Made by a program: the position numbers and the translations under genes
Shown: piece after piece, positions 48,601 to 58,077 of the stretch
Layout: the number at the start of each line of letters is the position of its first letter
Numbering within the stretch: the first letter of the stretch is position 1
The notes under the pieces: model-generated
The model's input: the letters and a program-made list of their open reading frames with translations, nothing else
The model's database searches: none
What the model was told of the DNA's origin: nothing
Assembly (NCBI GenBank): GCA_937991435.1
Contig: CALKPY010000023.1
Coordinates: 1-64,000, forward strand
Origin: an uncultured Acidimicrobiales bacterium
Lineage (GTDB): Bacteria > Actinomycetota > Acidimicrobiia > Acidimicrobiales > UBA10347
Direction: 5' to 3'
Length of the DNA stretch: 64,000 nucleotides

Positions 48601-49950
48601 CGATACCGGAAATGCCAGGTACAGAAACGCTCGTTCGGCCTGTCGGCCACGCAGTAACAGTGGGGCCGACTCGCCTGCAATCAACGTGCTCACACCAGGG
48701 CCCGGTTCAAGGCGCTGAGCTGCGGCGATCAGTACTTCGGTCAGATCGAGATCGCGAAGCAGTCGATCGTCAGAACGAACGAGCGTGACTGCTGGTTGCT
48801 CCACTGTCTGCCCAACATCGACCGTATCGAGACCTGTTGGCGGTGCTATCGCCAAAAACGGGGCCCCAGGGTCGGCCGGAACAGCGACCTGGTCAAACAC
48901 AACAACGTCAGCATCATGGTCGACATCGAAGGTGTCGCTCGTCGTGATCGTCACGCCGTCGATCGACTGAAGGGCCGTGGCGAGGAACGGATCTTTGGCG
49001 CCTACTACCAGAACGTCAATGGCCGATCGGCGAGCTGTCACTGCCCAGCGGCGATCATCGATGGCCAACAGATCTTCACCCTCGAGAAATGCTTCGACAC
49101 GATCGCCGGGTGGCAGGTCGATCGAAAGCACTTCAACCTGGTTTTGTTCGAGTTCAAGTTCTGCGACGTGAGCTGTTGCACCGTCGACATCAACACGAAG
49201 CATCTGAGTAGCGGTTGGCCCACCCGTGTGAGCAACGGTGACGCGCGCTCGAAGGCCGTCTGATGACGGCTCCACGGTTAGATCAGTGATCGCTCGATTC
49301 GTCGCGAGCTGGCCGACGCGTTCGTAGACCAAGCCTGGTGGGACGAGACGAAGTTCCTCGTCGGTGAGCCCACCATCGCTGATGAACAAGAAACCAATCG
49401 CAGCTTCTGGTGTTTCGAGCCCTTCAGCCAAGGCAAAAGCTGCCGCGAAGTCGGCTCGTCCGGCGGTCGTTCCGACCGAGGCGACGGCGTCGACAAATTC
49501 ATCAACATCATCGCTCGAACTCACGAGAACACGCGGAACCGGTCCGACTTCAATCAGGCTGGCGACACTGCCGTCGCCGAGTTCTGCACGACGTTCAATC
49601 GCCACCGCACGCGCATCTGCGAGGCGGTCTGGTTCGCCGTCGATGGCATTCATCGAGCCTGAACCGTCGATCATGAAGACGGTGTGGGCGGCGAGATCAG
49701 CCTCGGTGACCCGTTGAGGATTGGCCACCGCAAGTGCGATCGCAGCGAGAGCCAGAAGCTGCGCCAATAGCAACCAGCTCGGGCGCAATCGTTGCCATGG
49801 TGCCGCAGCCGTAACCGGACGCTCCATGCGTTGCCAAATCATCGTGCTGCTCACGATGACCTCGCGCCGCAGAGGCCGCAGTACATGCACCGCGATGATC
49901 GGAAGAGCGAGCAGCAACAACGCCAAGCCGGCAGGGTTCGCGAAGTTCAT
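45415..49950 (-). CDS. 1511-aa BatA-like and GATase-like fusion membrane protein with three VWA MIDAS motifs
   Basis: N-terminal MNFANPAGLALLLLALPIIAVHVLRPLRR; MIDAS-type DGSGSMN, DASDSLG, DTSGSMG; GATase1-like VGGTDSYGLGGYLTSDLEELLPV. Confidence 0.9.
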   Translation of the reverse strand: MNFANPAGLALLLLALPIIAVHVLRPLRREVIVSSTMIWQRMERPVTAAAPWQRLRPSWLLLAQLLALAAIALAVANPQRVTEADLAAHTVFMIDGSGSMNAIDGEPDRLADARAVAIERRAELGDGSVASLIEVGPVPRVLVSSSDDVDEFVDAVASVGTTAGRADFAAAFALAEGLETPEAAIGFLFISDGGLTDEELRLVPPGLVYERVGQLATNRAITDLTVEPSSDGLRARVTVAHTGGPTATQMLRVDVDGATAHVAELELEQNQVEVLSIDLPPGDRVEAFLEGEDLLAIDDRRWAVTARRSAIDVLVVGAKDPFLATALQSIDGVTITTSDTFDVDHDADVVVFDQVAVPADPGAPFLAIAPPTGLDTVDVGQTVEQPAVTLVRSDDRLLRDLDLTEVLIAAAQRLEPGPGVSTLIAGESAPLLLRGRQAERAFLYLAFPVSQSNLPLQVGFPILLDRVVAELGGSALPPTDLVVGDRVNGSGPRTLITDPFDRTVEIPAGGLGPVAELPGFWTIASEGRPSQQVAVNPDTAESALSPASAIPSELRVARPGEDPPQNARSFRPWLILGGLVLLVLEFLLARRRVGVSAKQWRLSWVLRALVAAALALILLNPGFDRQADRVATVFLLDASDSLGSQGRSAAADWVRDALVDVPKDSVAGVVLFGGDARIESLVQSELNLGTPRVVIDPARTDLSAAMRLGAALLPSDARRRLVLVTDGRPTTGDALGEAQRIGDAGIAVDTVIIGSATGTDAALLGIDVPGTVREGEAIPVVATVGVEGVDEVVVSLLRDGERIDSRTAAVENGQATVRFVDSNPGTGVQRYEVEVQASGDVVEQNNTAVAPVLVRSAAGVLLIEGTPGGGSTLAAALEAADISVTVDSPVGITTIEELAEFEAIVLVDVERFDLTDGQTQALAGAVRDTGRGLVTVGGTDSYGLGGYLTSDLEELLPVVSDVLDPQRRQTVAEVLAIDTSGSMGTCHCADGQGAGMRTNGGVNKTDVARAAAARTISALGGSDEVGIVSFDDSDRWVIDLQSSPGVDVVNDALGSLNPQGGTDIRTTLETSAEQLRESNAVLKHIILFSDGFTEPGDLEDAAGDAASLFDEGITVSVIATGEGAADDLRQIAEAGGGRFYEGRNLNRIPELILEEALLASRDFVNEGEFFPQITSREEVVAGLTESPALLGYVATTSKPTARTLLRIGPDADPLLATWQVGLGQSTAWTSDASDRWSQRWASWDGYVDFWARVVRDTFPASDPDVVTSATVAGDTMRIEVDAVGAFADDAAGRVRVTTPSGGAKEVLLDRISDTTFAAEIRVEEAGIYAVGSSVGSGDATINGAALTSRSYSDEYRIGAADPELADAVARATGGRIGIEPAAAFDRGDLIAGVSRFSLVPWLLLLAVVLWPLAVVLSRVSPRRKGSRAVTPTAVSQQQPLSDGGQPERSMSAGTPAATIDPGSTPVTTSNDDAPASFDEMPAPPADPDAAKSPSSPLDALLESKRRRGERD

Positions 49951-50825
49951 CGCAGGATCCCTTCGTTGCGCCAGGTGGCCAGCAGCAGCGGTTCAATCGG
50001 TTCGTCTGAACGAACGAGAGCATGGGCAGCATTTACCTGACCGCAACGCAAGGCAATGGCATCGACCCAATCGGACATCGCTGTGCGGTATTCGTCGAGC
50101 GTTTCAGGCGAGAGGCTGACCGGCAGGCGCTGACCAGTCTCACGATCTATCAGTTCTAGGTCGCCCGTTTCGACCGGATTCAACTCAGCTGGATCGACGA
50201 CTTGGATCACCATCAGGTCGTCGCCTCTAGCCGGCAACTGCGACAGCGTCGTTTCCCATTCGGGCGTCATCAAGTCACTGAAAACGATCGTGATTCCGCG
50301 CTGGCCAGGTCGTCGAAGCAGGTCCGCGACCGCGGCTGCGAATGGCGTTTCGCCCTGGGGCGACAACGACTCAAGATGTGCGAACAAGGGTGCCGCTGCA
50401 CCGCGGCCAACGAACGTGGGCGCTGGGCCCCTTGCCGGGAACGTGAAGACCGAGACCGAGTCCCTACGCACGAGGGCCGCGAAGCCCAGCGCTGCGGCAA
50501 GACGAACCGCTTGACGCAGCTTGCCGCCTGACGCCATCGACGCCGATGCATCGACAAGTAGGCGAACATGCAGATCATCGTCTGCCTCGAACAGTTTGAG
50601 AGCGAGCACGTCAAGGCGTGCCCACAAATTGAAGTCGATGCGGCGATAGTCATCGCCCGGCTGATAGGTGCGGTAGTCGGCGAAGTCGAGAGACGTGCCG
50701 TGTCGCTTTGACCGGTGCTCGCCACTTAGACGCCCAGCCAACGGGCGCCGAGTCGCGAGCTGGAGACGTTCGAGGCGCCCAAGAAACGCCGGATCGAGAA
50801 GCGGCTCAGTGTCAGTCAGCGCCAC
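49947..50825 (-). CDS. DUF58 family protein
   Basis: GRLSGEHRSKRHGTSLDFADYRTYQPGDDYRRIDFNLWARLDVLALKLFEADDDLHVRLLVDASASM. GTG 50825 likely start. Confidence 0.93.
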   Translation of the reverse strand: MALTDTEPLLDPAFLGRLERLQLATRRPLAGRLSGEHRSKRHGTSLDFADYRTYQPGDDYRRIDFNLWARLDVLALKLFEADDDLHVRLLVDASASMASGGKLRQAVRLAAALGFAALVRRDSVSVFTFPARGPAPTFVGRGAAAPLFAHLESLSPQGETPFAAAVADLLRRPGQRGITIVFSDLMTPEWETTLSQLPARGDDLMVIQVVDPAELNPVETGDLELIDRETGQRLPVSLSPETLDEYRTAMSDWVDAIALRCGQVNAAHALVRSDEPIEPLLLATWRNEGILR

Positions 50826-51825
50826 GGATTCCCGCTCCCGCCGGCGCAACAGAATCGAGCAGATCGCCCACGATTGCATCGGCGGTTACGTCGGCCGCAA
50901 TTGCTTCGTAGCCGAGCACCAGCCGATGCCGCAATGCCGCTCTCGCAACCGACTTGATGTCGTCGGCGCTCACGTTCGGTCGCCCATCAAGCAGCGCCGA
51001 CGCTTTGCCCGCCAGAACCAAGGCTTGGGCGCCACGAGGTGAACTTCCGAAGCGCACGTAGTCGCGAACTCGTTGGGGCGCGCTGTCGCTGGTGCGGTGC
51101 GTCGCAACCACCAGGTCCACTGCGTAACGCAGAACATGAGCGGGAACCGGGACCTGACGAGTCAGATTGATCATTGCCTGCAGCGTCGGTCCGTCGGCAA
51201 CCGCCGAGGCCGTCGCCGACGTCTGGCCGGTAGTGCGTTCGAGAATGGTCACGAGATCTTCAGCGGGCGGAAGCGGCACCTCAAGCTTGAACAAGAAGCG
51301 GTCCAACTGAGCTTCGGGAAGCGAGTAGGTGCCTTCCATTTCCAACGGGTTTTGTGTGGCCATTACGAGGAATGGACGAGGCAACGGTCGCGAAACACCG
51401 CCAACGGTGACCGTGCGCTCTTGCATGGCTTCGAGCAGCGCCGACTGGGTCTTGGGTGTCGCACGGTTGACCTCATCGGCCAAAACCAAGTTGGCAAACA
51501 CCGGTCCCGCCCGAAACGAGAAGTTGCGATTGCCCGCATCATCAGTTTCGAGCACTTGGGTGCCCACGATGTCTGCCGGCATGAGGTCAGGGGTGAACTG
51601 AACTCGCGAGAACTCGACCGAGACAGCGTCGCTGAGAGTCTTGAGCAACTGGGTTTTGCCGAGACCTGGAACACCTTCGAGTAGCGCGTGTCCCTCGCTG
51701 AGCAGGCAGATGATGACGCCGCGTACTAGGTCGCGCTGGCCGACAATCACCTTCGCGATCTCTCCCTCGATTGCCTGCGCGAAATGCGCGTATCGATCAG
51801 GATCCATCACAGGAAGCTCGCTCAT
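50812..51825 (-). CDS. MoxR-family AAA+ ATPase
   Basis: GHALLEGVPGLGKTQLLKTL, VQFTPDLMPADIVGTQVL, FANLVLADEVNRATPKTQSALLEAMQE, LVMATQNPLEMEGTYSLPEAQLDRFL. Confidence 0.97.
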   Translation of the reverse strand: MSELPVMDPDRYAHFAQAIEGEIAKVIVGQRDLVRGVIICLLSEGHALLEGVPGLGKTQLLKTLSDAVSVEFSRVQFTPDLMPADIVGTQVLETDDAGNRNFSFRAGPVFANLVLADEVNRATPKTQSALLEAMQERTVTVGGVSRPLPRPFLVMATQNPLEMEGTYSLPEAQLDRFLFKLEVPLPPAEDLVTILERTTGQTSATASAVADGPTLQAMINLTRQVPVPAHVLRYAVDLVVATHRTSDSAPQRVRDYVRFGSSPRGAQALVLAGKASALLDGRPNVSADDIKSVARAALRHRLVLGYEAIAADVTADAIVGDLLDSVAPAGAGIRGAD

Positions 51826-51846
51826 CGTGGTCCTACTTTCGTGCGT

Positions 51847-53505
51847 TCATTGGTCGAGGCCGGCCAGCGCGTCGAAGTACCGCTGCACCAACGCTCGAGA
51901 GGATGGAGGGATTCGTGGCTCGTCCATTGCTTCGACAACCTGGTCACCAAAGCCATCAATCACGTCGCCGAGAGGCACCCGCACTGCACCCGGGCTCGTA
52001 ACACCCGCAGCGAGGCCGACCGTTTCGGAATCGCCGCCATTGTCGATCGTGTCGGGTCGCAACTCGTCGCTGAGACCACCAGGAAGAAAAAGTTCGGGTG
52101 AATCGAGTTCGAGGCCAATGTCGTCGGTGTTCTGGCCACCAACAGCCTCGCCCTCGCCGCCCTGACCTTCCTGACCACCGCCGCCGCCGCCTTCGATCTC
52201 CCCGCTTGCGTCACCACCGCCGCCTTGACCGCTTCCGGAACCAGAGCCGTCACCTGAACCATCGCCGTCACCGTTGCCATCGCCATCACCATCGCCATCA
52301 CCATCACCATCACCATCACCATCGCCGTCACCGTTGCCATCGCCGTCACCGTTGCCATCGCCATCGCCATCGCCATCACCCTCGCCATCGCCCTCGCCCT
52401 CGCCCTCGCCCTCGCCCTCGCTCGCACTTGCAACCCGACTGGCAGCATCGCCAGCTGCATCAGAGGCCTCGCCGCGCGCTGCTTGCCCCCGGACTTGTTC
52501 ACCTGCGGCCTGTTGTGCATCGGCAGCCTCGCCCAAGGCGGCCTGAGCCGCGGACACGTCACCGGCAGCAAGAGCCTGAGCCGCGGCCTGAAGCGCCGCC
52601 TGGGCATCGGGGTTCCCAGCCGCTTGCGTGTCAGCTAGAGCTTCGAGACGGTCGGCCAAGGCCTGTTGTTCGTCGTTCGACAGATCGTCAAGTTCCTCTG
52701 CCAGCGCCGATAGTTGATCCGCAGCCGCACCCGAAGAGTCGGGGGTAAGAGGTGTGGCTTCGAGGCTCTGGTTCAATCCTTGCACGGCCGATTCGAGCGC
52801 AAGGTCGGCAGGCGGGTCTAGGTCTTGTTGAGCATCACGGAGCAGCTCTTCGGCGCGACTGAGATCTTCGGTCGCACGAAGCTCCTCGGCAAGCGCTTCA
52901 AGTTCAGCTGCAAGTTCGAGCTCGTCAGCTGCGACGTCGGGATCTTCGGCAATCTCTTCGGCCAGAGTCTCGAGAATCGCCGCCTCTTCGTCAATCACTT
53001 CGCGGGCGGCATCTGCAGCAGCGCGCGCTTCGTCTTGGGGATTCGCGACTAGCGCCAATACCACGGCGACGACCGTCAACAAGCCAGTCGCCGCCCAACG
53101 CTTGGGGTTGGCGACAAATGGTGCGGCCTGGCGCGGATTAGCACCGGCCACGACCTCGTCTGCACGGCGCCTGATTCGGTCACTAAAGACGTCACTGGCA
53201 TCTTCGAACTGAAGCGCTGACGTCAACGCATCGTGGGTTCCGAGCGATCGGTCTGCCGCCCGCGCCGCCATAGCGGCTGAGATGCGCAGGCTGAGCGCCA
53301 TGACTACCAGCACGACGATTGCGATGACGGCAACGACCAGGGCTGTTGGCTCAGGCCATCCCCACGGCTGCACCCAACCAATCAACACCATCAGACACAA
53401 CGCGCCTGCAAGAATCGGACCGGCGAACTGAGCAGTTGCGAGCGCCCAGACCAGTCGAAGTCGTCGACGAACGGCAGCGAGAAATGATTGGAGTGGAGTC
53501 GACAT
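51847..53505 (-). CDS. Membrane protein with coiled-coil Ala/Glu-rich region and DG-dipeptide repeat tract
   Basis: Start [17 protein letters not shown]; two N-terminal TM segments and a third near residue 170; [24 protein letters not shown]... tract; sits between MoxR and the ABC permease. Confidence 0.85.
   Translation of the reverse strand: MSTPLQSFLAAVRRRLRLVWALATAQFAGPILAGALCLMVLIGWVQPWGWPEPTALVVAVIAIVVLVVMALSLRISAAMAARAADRSLGTHDALTSALQFEDASDVFSDRIRRRADEVVAGANPRQAAPFVANPKRWAATGLLTVVAVVLALVANPQDEARAAADAAREVIDEEAAILETLAEEIAEDPDVAADELELAAELEALAEELRATEDLSRAEELLRDAQQDLDPPADLALESAVQGLNQSLEATPLTPDSSGAAADQLSALAEELDDLSNDEQQALADRLEALADTQAAGNPDAQAALQAAAQALAAGDVSAAQAALGEAADAQQAAGEQVRGQAARGEASDAAGDAASRVASASEGEGEGEGEGDGEGDGDGDGDGNGDGDGNGDGDGDGDGDGDGDGDGDGNGDGDGSGDGSGSGSGQGGGGDASGEIEGGGGGGQEGQGGEGEAVGGQNTDDIGLELDSPELFLPGGLSDELRPDTIDNGGDSETVGLAAGVTSPGAVRVPLGDVIDGFGDQVVEAMDEPRIPPSSRALVQRYFDALAGLDQ
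52258..52430. repeat. Low-complexity hexanucleotide-like tract encoding (D/E/N/S)G repeats
   Basis: Runs of CCATCGCCATCACCATCACC... then CCCTCGCCCTCGCC on the + strand. Confidence 0.95.
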
Positions 53506-53506
53506 A

Positions 53507-54589
53507 TCAGCGCTCTGTTCGCGCAGGGGTCCGGACTCGCCAGATGGCGATGGCCAGGCCCGTGACCGATAACGCGGTAAACAAGATGAAGAACTCAGCA
53601 ATGAACGGCACCCGGTCGCCATCGTCAGACGCCCCCTGGTCATTACCGCCACGGTTGTCTTGAATCACATTGCCGAACTCGTCGATGCCCACCGGAATCG
53701 GAACCGGGAATGGGCCGTCATTGAAGCCGAAACCGTTCTGTGGGAACTTCGGTTGCATGAGGTCGCGCACTGCGCTCAGCGGGGACTCGACCTGCGAGTT
53801 GCCGAAGCTTGGCCCAAAGGGTCCAAACTCGCCGAACTGGTCGTCGTCAGTCTGATCACTAACGGATCGCTGCGACACGTCAGCCACCGCAGCGAGCGGG
53901 TTCGCCGCCATGACCCATGATGGCGGTTGCGCGAGGTCGCTGCCACGCGATGCGTCGACTTCCTGCAGCACGGCATAGCCCACAAACGTGCCGCCAACAA
54001 GTAACAACACGATGCCATAGGCCAACAAGATGGCACCCGACACTCGCTTGACGATCGCTGAACAGGCAACGGTGATACATGCCAAGCCGAACGCCGCGAA
54101 CAACACCACGCCAAGCGAGATAAAGATCTCCCCAAAGGTGATTCCGCCAATGAGATACGCAACCGCCAGCAACGGCAACGACGCCACCAGCAACAGCACG
54201 GTTGCCGCTACCGAAGCTCCGACCTTGCCAAACACGATGCTTCGCGGTGACAACAACGACACCTGCAAAGCGCGCAACGTCTGACGTTCGCGTTCGCCCG
54301 CTATTGACGAGGCGGTAAATCCCGGAACGATGAACAGCACCAGGATCACCATGAAGAACAGCACGTACTCGAACAGGCTCTGCCCGATCGACGCGATCTC
54401 AGTGACTCCTGGTTGGCCGAACGATCCCGTGCGATCGCCGGTTCGGGCCTGGTACAGGGCGAAAACAACAGCGGTCAAGACCACGAGATACAGGGTGATG
54501 ACAAGCATCATCCTCGGGGTGCTTGCTCGCTGTTTCAGCTCTCGGTGTAGTACCGGATTGCGCCACGCAACTGCATCAACAATCGACAT
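53507..54589 (-). CDS. ABC-2 type transporter permease
   Basis: NPVLHRELKQRASTPRMMLVITLYLVVL, FTASSIAGERERQTLRALQVSLLSPRSIVFGKVGASV. Confidence 0.9.
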   Translation of the reverse strand: MSIVDAVAWRNPVLHRELKQRASTPRMMLVITLYLVVLTAVVFALYQARTGDRTGSFGQPGVTEIASIGQSLFEYVLFFMVILVLFIVPGFTASSIAGERERQTLRALQVSLLSPRSIVFGKVGASVAATVLLLVASLPLLAVAYLIGGITFGEIFISLGVVLFAAFGLACITVACSAIVKRVSGAILLAYGIVLLLVGGTFVGYAVLQEVDASRGSDLAQPPSWVMAANPLAAVADVSQRSVSDQTDDDQFGEFGPFGPSFGNSQVESPLSAVRDLMQPKFPQNGFGFNDGPFPVPIPVGIDEFGNVIQDNRGGNDQGASDDGDRVPFIAEFFILFTALSVTGLAIAIWRVRTPARTER

Positions 54590-55587
54590 CAGGTACCTGC
54601 CATTGGATCAAGCAGCGGATCAACCGATGCAACGGCCGCTGTTTCGACCTCGCCGGCACGAACGGTGTCGGTGATCTGCATGTACAACCCTTCGAGGTCG
54701 GCGTCGACAGGCGCAAAAGACAACACGTCGCGTGGATCCTCGATCACCAGCCTTCGCAGCAGTGCTGCTTGCGTGAGCGCATCGGATACGGGGTATTCCT
54801 CGGTGCTGCCGTCGGTGAAAGCCACCGCTATTCGTGACCCTGTATTCGTGGCGGCGCGAATATCAGCTGGTGCCCCGATTGCATGGATCCGGCCACCTTC
54901 CATGATTGCAATGTCAGAGCAGACGGCCTCAAGTTCCGCGAGAATATGCGAGCTGATCAGAATGGTCTTACCCATGCGGGCCAACTGCAAAAGAAGCTCC
55001 CGCAGCTCGACGCGAGCACGCGGATCGAGGCCGCTCGCTGGCTCGTCGAGAATGAGTAGCTCCGGGTCGTGCACCAGTGCCCTCGCCAGACTCAGTCGTT
55101 GCTTCATGCCTCGGGACAACGAATCGACCTGGGCATCACGCTTATCGGCAAGGTCAACGAGTTCGAGCAGGCCATCGACGAGCGGGTCCCAGGCCTTGGG
55201 CTTGATCCGGTACGACGCAGCGAAGAACCGAAGGTAATCAACCGCTGTTAAGTCGCCGTAGACACCAATGTTGTCGGGCATATATCCGACGCGCCGACGC
55301 ACCTGCATACGGTCGGTCATCGGATTGAAATCGGCAATGGTCACCGTGCCCGAAGTGGGAATGAGCAGCGACGCGACCATGGCGAACGTCGTAGATTTAC
55401 CCGCGCCGTTCGGCCCGATTAGACCAAAGATTGAACCGCGCGGAATGTCGAAGTCGATGTTGTCGACAGCAGCTAGTGATCCGTAGTTCTTTGTCAACGA
55501 TCGTGCTCGTACCAACGCCGGTCGCGAAGGCGGCTCGGGCGATGAGATCGGCACCACCGGCATAACCGACGTTCCGAGCGTGCTCAT
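54589..55587 (-). CDS. ABC transporter ATP-binding protein
   Basis: GLIGPNGAGKSTTF, LSRGMKQRLSLARALVHDPELLILDEPASGLDPRAR. Confidence 0.96.
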   Translation of the reverse strand: MSTLGTSVMPVVPISSPEPPSRPALVRARSLTKNYGSLAAVDNIDFDIPRGSIFGLIGPNGAGKSTTFAMVASLLIPTSGTVTIADFNPMTDRMQVRRRVGYMPDNIGVYGDLTAVDYLRFFAASYRIKPKAWDPLVDGLLELVDLADKRDAQVDSLSRGMKQRLSLARALVHDPELLILDEPASGLDPRARVELRELLLQLARMGKTILISSHILAELEAVCSDIAIMEGGRIHAIGAPADIRAATNTGSRIAVAFTDGSTEEYPVSDALTQAALLRRLVIEDPRDVLSFAPVDADLEGLYMQITDTVRAGEVETAAVASVDPLLDPMAGT

Positions 55588-57848
55588 GCTGCTTCCTCGT
55601 CTTCTGTCTTCTCATCTTCGGTGAATTCGACCTCTGACGGCTGATCGTCAGAGTCGACACCCGTAATGACGAAGGACCGAGGCGGCACGGCTGGGCCATT
55701 GCGAGCGCTGAAGTACAGGCGCACCGTCAATGATCCGCTGTCGAACCACTCAGGTTCGAGGGCAAGAGAGCTCGGCACCGTCTCCCCCAGTGCTACTTCG
55801 CGCCACTCGCCGTTGATGTAGAGCTGGAGCTCCTCGGTTGATCGAGGCAACTTGAGTTGCAACGGCGTGCCAGCGCCAGCTTGCGCCGGTGCGGTGAATC
55901 GCCACGTAGCTCCGAATATGGGCGGTCCATCAAAGGAGTCAAAGTTCTCGCCGTCGGGCGTCTGGCCGGGGCCCCGAATGAGTTCGCGAGCAACCGTGAG
56001 GTCGGTGACGGTTCCTTCTGGTTCGATCACTGCACGAGTTACGACCATCGTGCGTCCGGCGTCGACGTCGCTGTCAATCGGCGCCGGGAGTTCTCGGGTG
56101 AAGCCGGCCACGACGACCTGCCCGATTGGCCGGCTGCTTCGGCCGCTCTTCCACACAAACTCGGACCAGAGGGAGCCGGCGTATGCCGTATCAGCATCGG
56201 GTACCGGGCCGAACGGGCCAAAGTTGTTTGGCCGGCGCCACACAACAAAATCGATTGGTTCACCTCGGAACGGGTCACGCGCTCCACCTGTCAAGACGAA
56301 GTTGATCGTTTCACCTGCCGCGATTGTTCCCAGGTTCTTCCCTGCCTGATCAGCGAACAAACCAACTTCTTCGAGGTCGACCGACAAGTTGTTGGTGACC
56401 GTGCCGCGAACCTCGCCGTCGACGTCGGAAACCGCAGTCACCCGAAGTGCTCCGTCGAACTGTGGCATTGGCCCCACAGCATGAGCTATGGCGAAGTCTC
56501 CAGCATCGAGCGTCGCTCGGATCGTCGATGAGTCACCGTCGCGAGTCGTCCGCGTCGACCCAGAAGAACTCGGCCCAAACATAAACGCCGGAAGCGCAGA
56601 CGACGTCGACGCCCATTCACTCGGCAAGGCAAGGCTTTCGATGCCTCCGGATCGCGATGTCAGCAGGTGAGCAGTGCTTGCTCGCGCACCCGCGGGCGTG
56701 ATCTCAAGCACCGTGGCGTGAGCCTGATCAGTACCCGATCGAAGTGACGAGCCCGTAATCCAAACTGCGCCGGTGAACAATAGGGCGACGGCCGGTAGTG
56801 CTATCCAAATAGCCATGGTGCTGCCTCGCAACCGCAGCACGATCCAGAGCAAGGGGCCGGCGATCAAGAGGTAGGCAAAGAGCAGGCCGAGCATCCACGG
56901 GAGCGAAGGCAGGCGAAAACCAGAGTCAGCCGCCAGCGTCTGGCTGACCGGTTCACCACCAAAGAAGGTGTCGCCGGTGAGTTCGCGACCGAAACCTTCG
57001 CCGGAGTTGAAGGTGTATTCCGACGGAACGAGTGCATCCTGCCAACCCTCAGCATCGGATACGGCCCGAAGGTGTCCAACCCCGTACGGCAGTGCAGTGT
57101 CCTTTTCCGTGCTTTTCCCAGAAATCGAAGCAACCTCTTCGGCAGCACCTTGACCAACGATGAGCAGCGTTCCCCCATCATGGACCCAGAACAACATTTG
57201 GGATTGGGTTGCATCGCGAAGCGCTCGGAAATCTGCCGTCGAAATGACTACCGCCGCCAGCGGGTCGATCGCACCGTATGTCTCGAGGAACGCAGGGGTG
57301 AGTTCGAAGAGCCGGCTCGACGCGTCGACCGACATAAGCGCAACCCGCTCGGGCATGTCCTGGGACAAGTCACCAAACACCCCGACCAGCTCATCACCGA
57401 ATACCGGCCGAAGGCGAATGTTCTCTTCGGCAGCGATTTCTTCGCCGTTCTCAACAAGCGATACAGACAGTTGGGAACCAAAGTCAGATGACACGCCAGG
57501 TATGACGACCAGAAACTGCTTGGTGGTTCCCCCGGCAAGCTCGACAGGTGTGGTGACCGTCTCGCCGACAGTGATCCCTCGGCCGAACCCGCCGCTGGTG
57601 CGCACTTCGAGGGTGCCGTCAATGAGCCGATCGGCGGTGATCGTCACGACTACCGGTACCGACGCTCCGTCTCGAAACTCGCCACCGAAACCCGCTTCGA
57701 CAACAAACCCTGACTGCGCTTGAGCCAGCGGAGCCGCAATCAGAAAAAAACCGAGCGCGGTCAATGTCGCGACAACCTGCATCACCACCCGCATTGCCCA
57801 CCCGCACCTGTTCATTGCGTCACAATAGTGAAGACGCCGCCATCGCAT
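55584..57848 (-). CDS. Large membrane-anchored extracytoplasmic protein of unknown function, ABC transporter-associated
   Basis: Signal peptide MRVVMQVVATLTALGFFLIAAPLAQAQ, two TM helices mid-protein (LPWMLGLLFAYLLIAGPLLWIVL; AIWIALPAVALLFTGAVWI), 4-bp overlap with the ATPase. Confidence 0.8.
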   Translation of the reverse strand: MRWRRLHYCDAMNRCGWAMRVVMQVVATLTALGFFLIAAPLAQAQSGFVVEAGFGGEFRDGASVPVVVTITADRLIDGTLEVRTSGGFGRGITVGETVTTPVELAGGTTKQFLVVIPGVSSDFGSQLSVSLVENGEEIAAEENIRLRPVFGDELVGVFGDLSQDMPERVALMSVDASSRLFELTPAFLETYGAIDPLAAVVISTADFRALRDATQSQMLFWVHDGGTLLIVGQGAAEEVASISGKSTEKDTALPYGVGHLRAVSDAEGWQDALVPSEYTFNSGEGFGRELTGDTFFGGEPVSQTLAADSGFRLPSLPWMLGLLFAYLLIAGPLLWIVLRLRGSTMAIWIALPAVALLFTGAVWITGSSLRSGTDQAHATVLEITPAGARASTAHLLTSRSGGIESLALPSEWASTSSALPAFMFGPSSSGSTRTTRDGDSSTIRATLDAGDFAIAHAVGPMPQFDGALRVTAVSDVDGEVRGTVTNNLSVDLEEVGLFADQAGKNLGTIAAGETINFVLTGGARDPFRGEPIDFVVWRRPNNFGPFGPVPDADTAYAGSLWSEFVWKSGRSSRPIGQVVVAGFTRELPAPIDSDVDAGRTMVVTRAVIEPEGTVTDLTVARELIRGPGQTPDGENFDSFDGPPIFGATWRFTAPAQAGAGTPLQLKLPRSTEELQLYINGEWREVALGETVPSSLALEPEWFDSGSLTVRLYFSARNGPAVPPRSFVITGVDSDDQPSEVEFTEDEKTEDEEAA

Positions 57849-58077
57849 GGCGCGGCGTTACAAGGGACCACTCCCTATTGCCATCTGCTCGAAGCGAACT
57901 TGGCGAATACACCTATTTCTCGTTGTTCAACTCCGAGATCGGTAAACGGATATCTCACGTAGTCACGAGCCGCTGTGACCCTTGCTACCGCCGAGGGAAC
58001 AAGCTGCCAGTAACATTCGTTATTGCGAAACGTGCATGTGGTTCGTGCATATCCCACCCTCCAGAGAACGGCCTCGT

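Noticed and set aside
52258-52430. Possible CRISPR-like or tandem repeat array
   Set aside because: Repeat unit is only 6 nt with no unique spacers and lies in frame inside a CDS.
52098-52748. His/Arg-rich and PSPSPS-rich plus-strand ORFs (52098-52748, 52274-52546)
   Set aside because: Mirror translations of the DG-repeat tract; no independent coding evidence.
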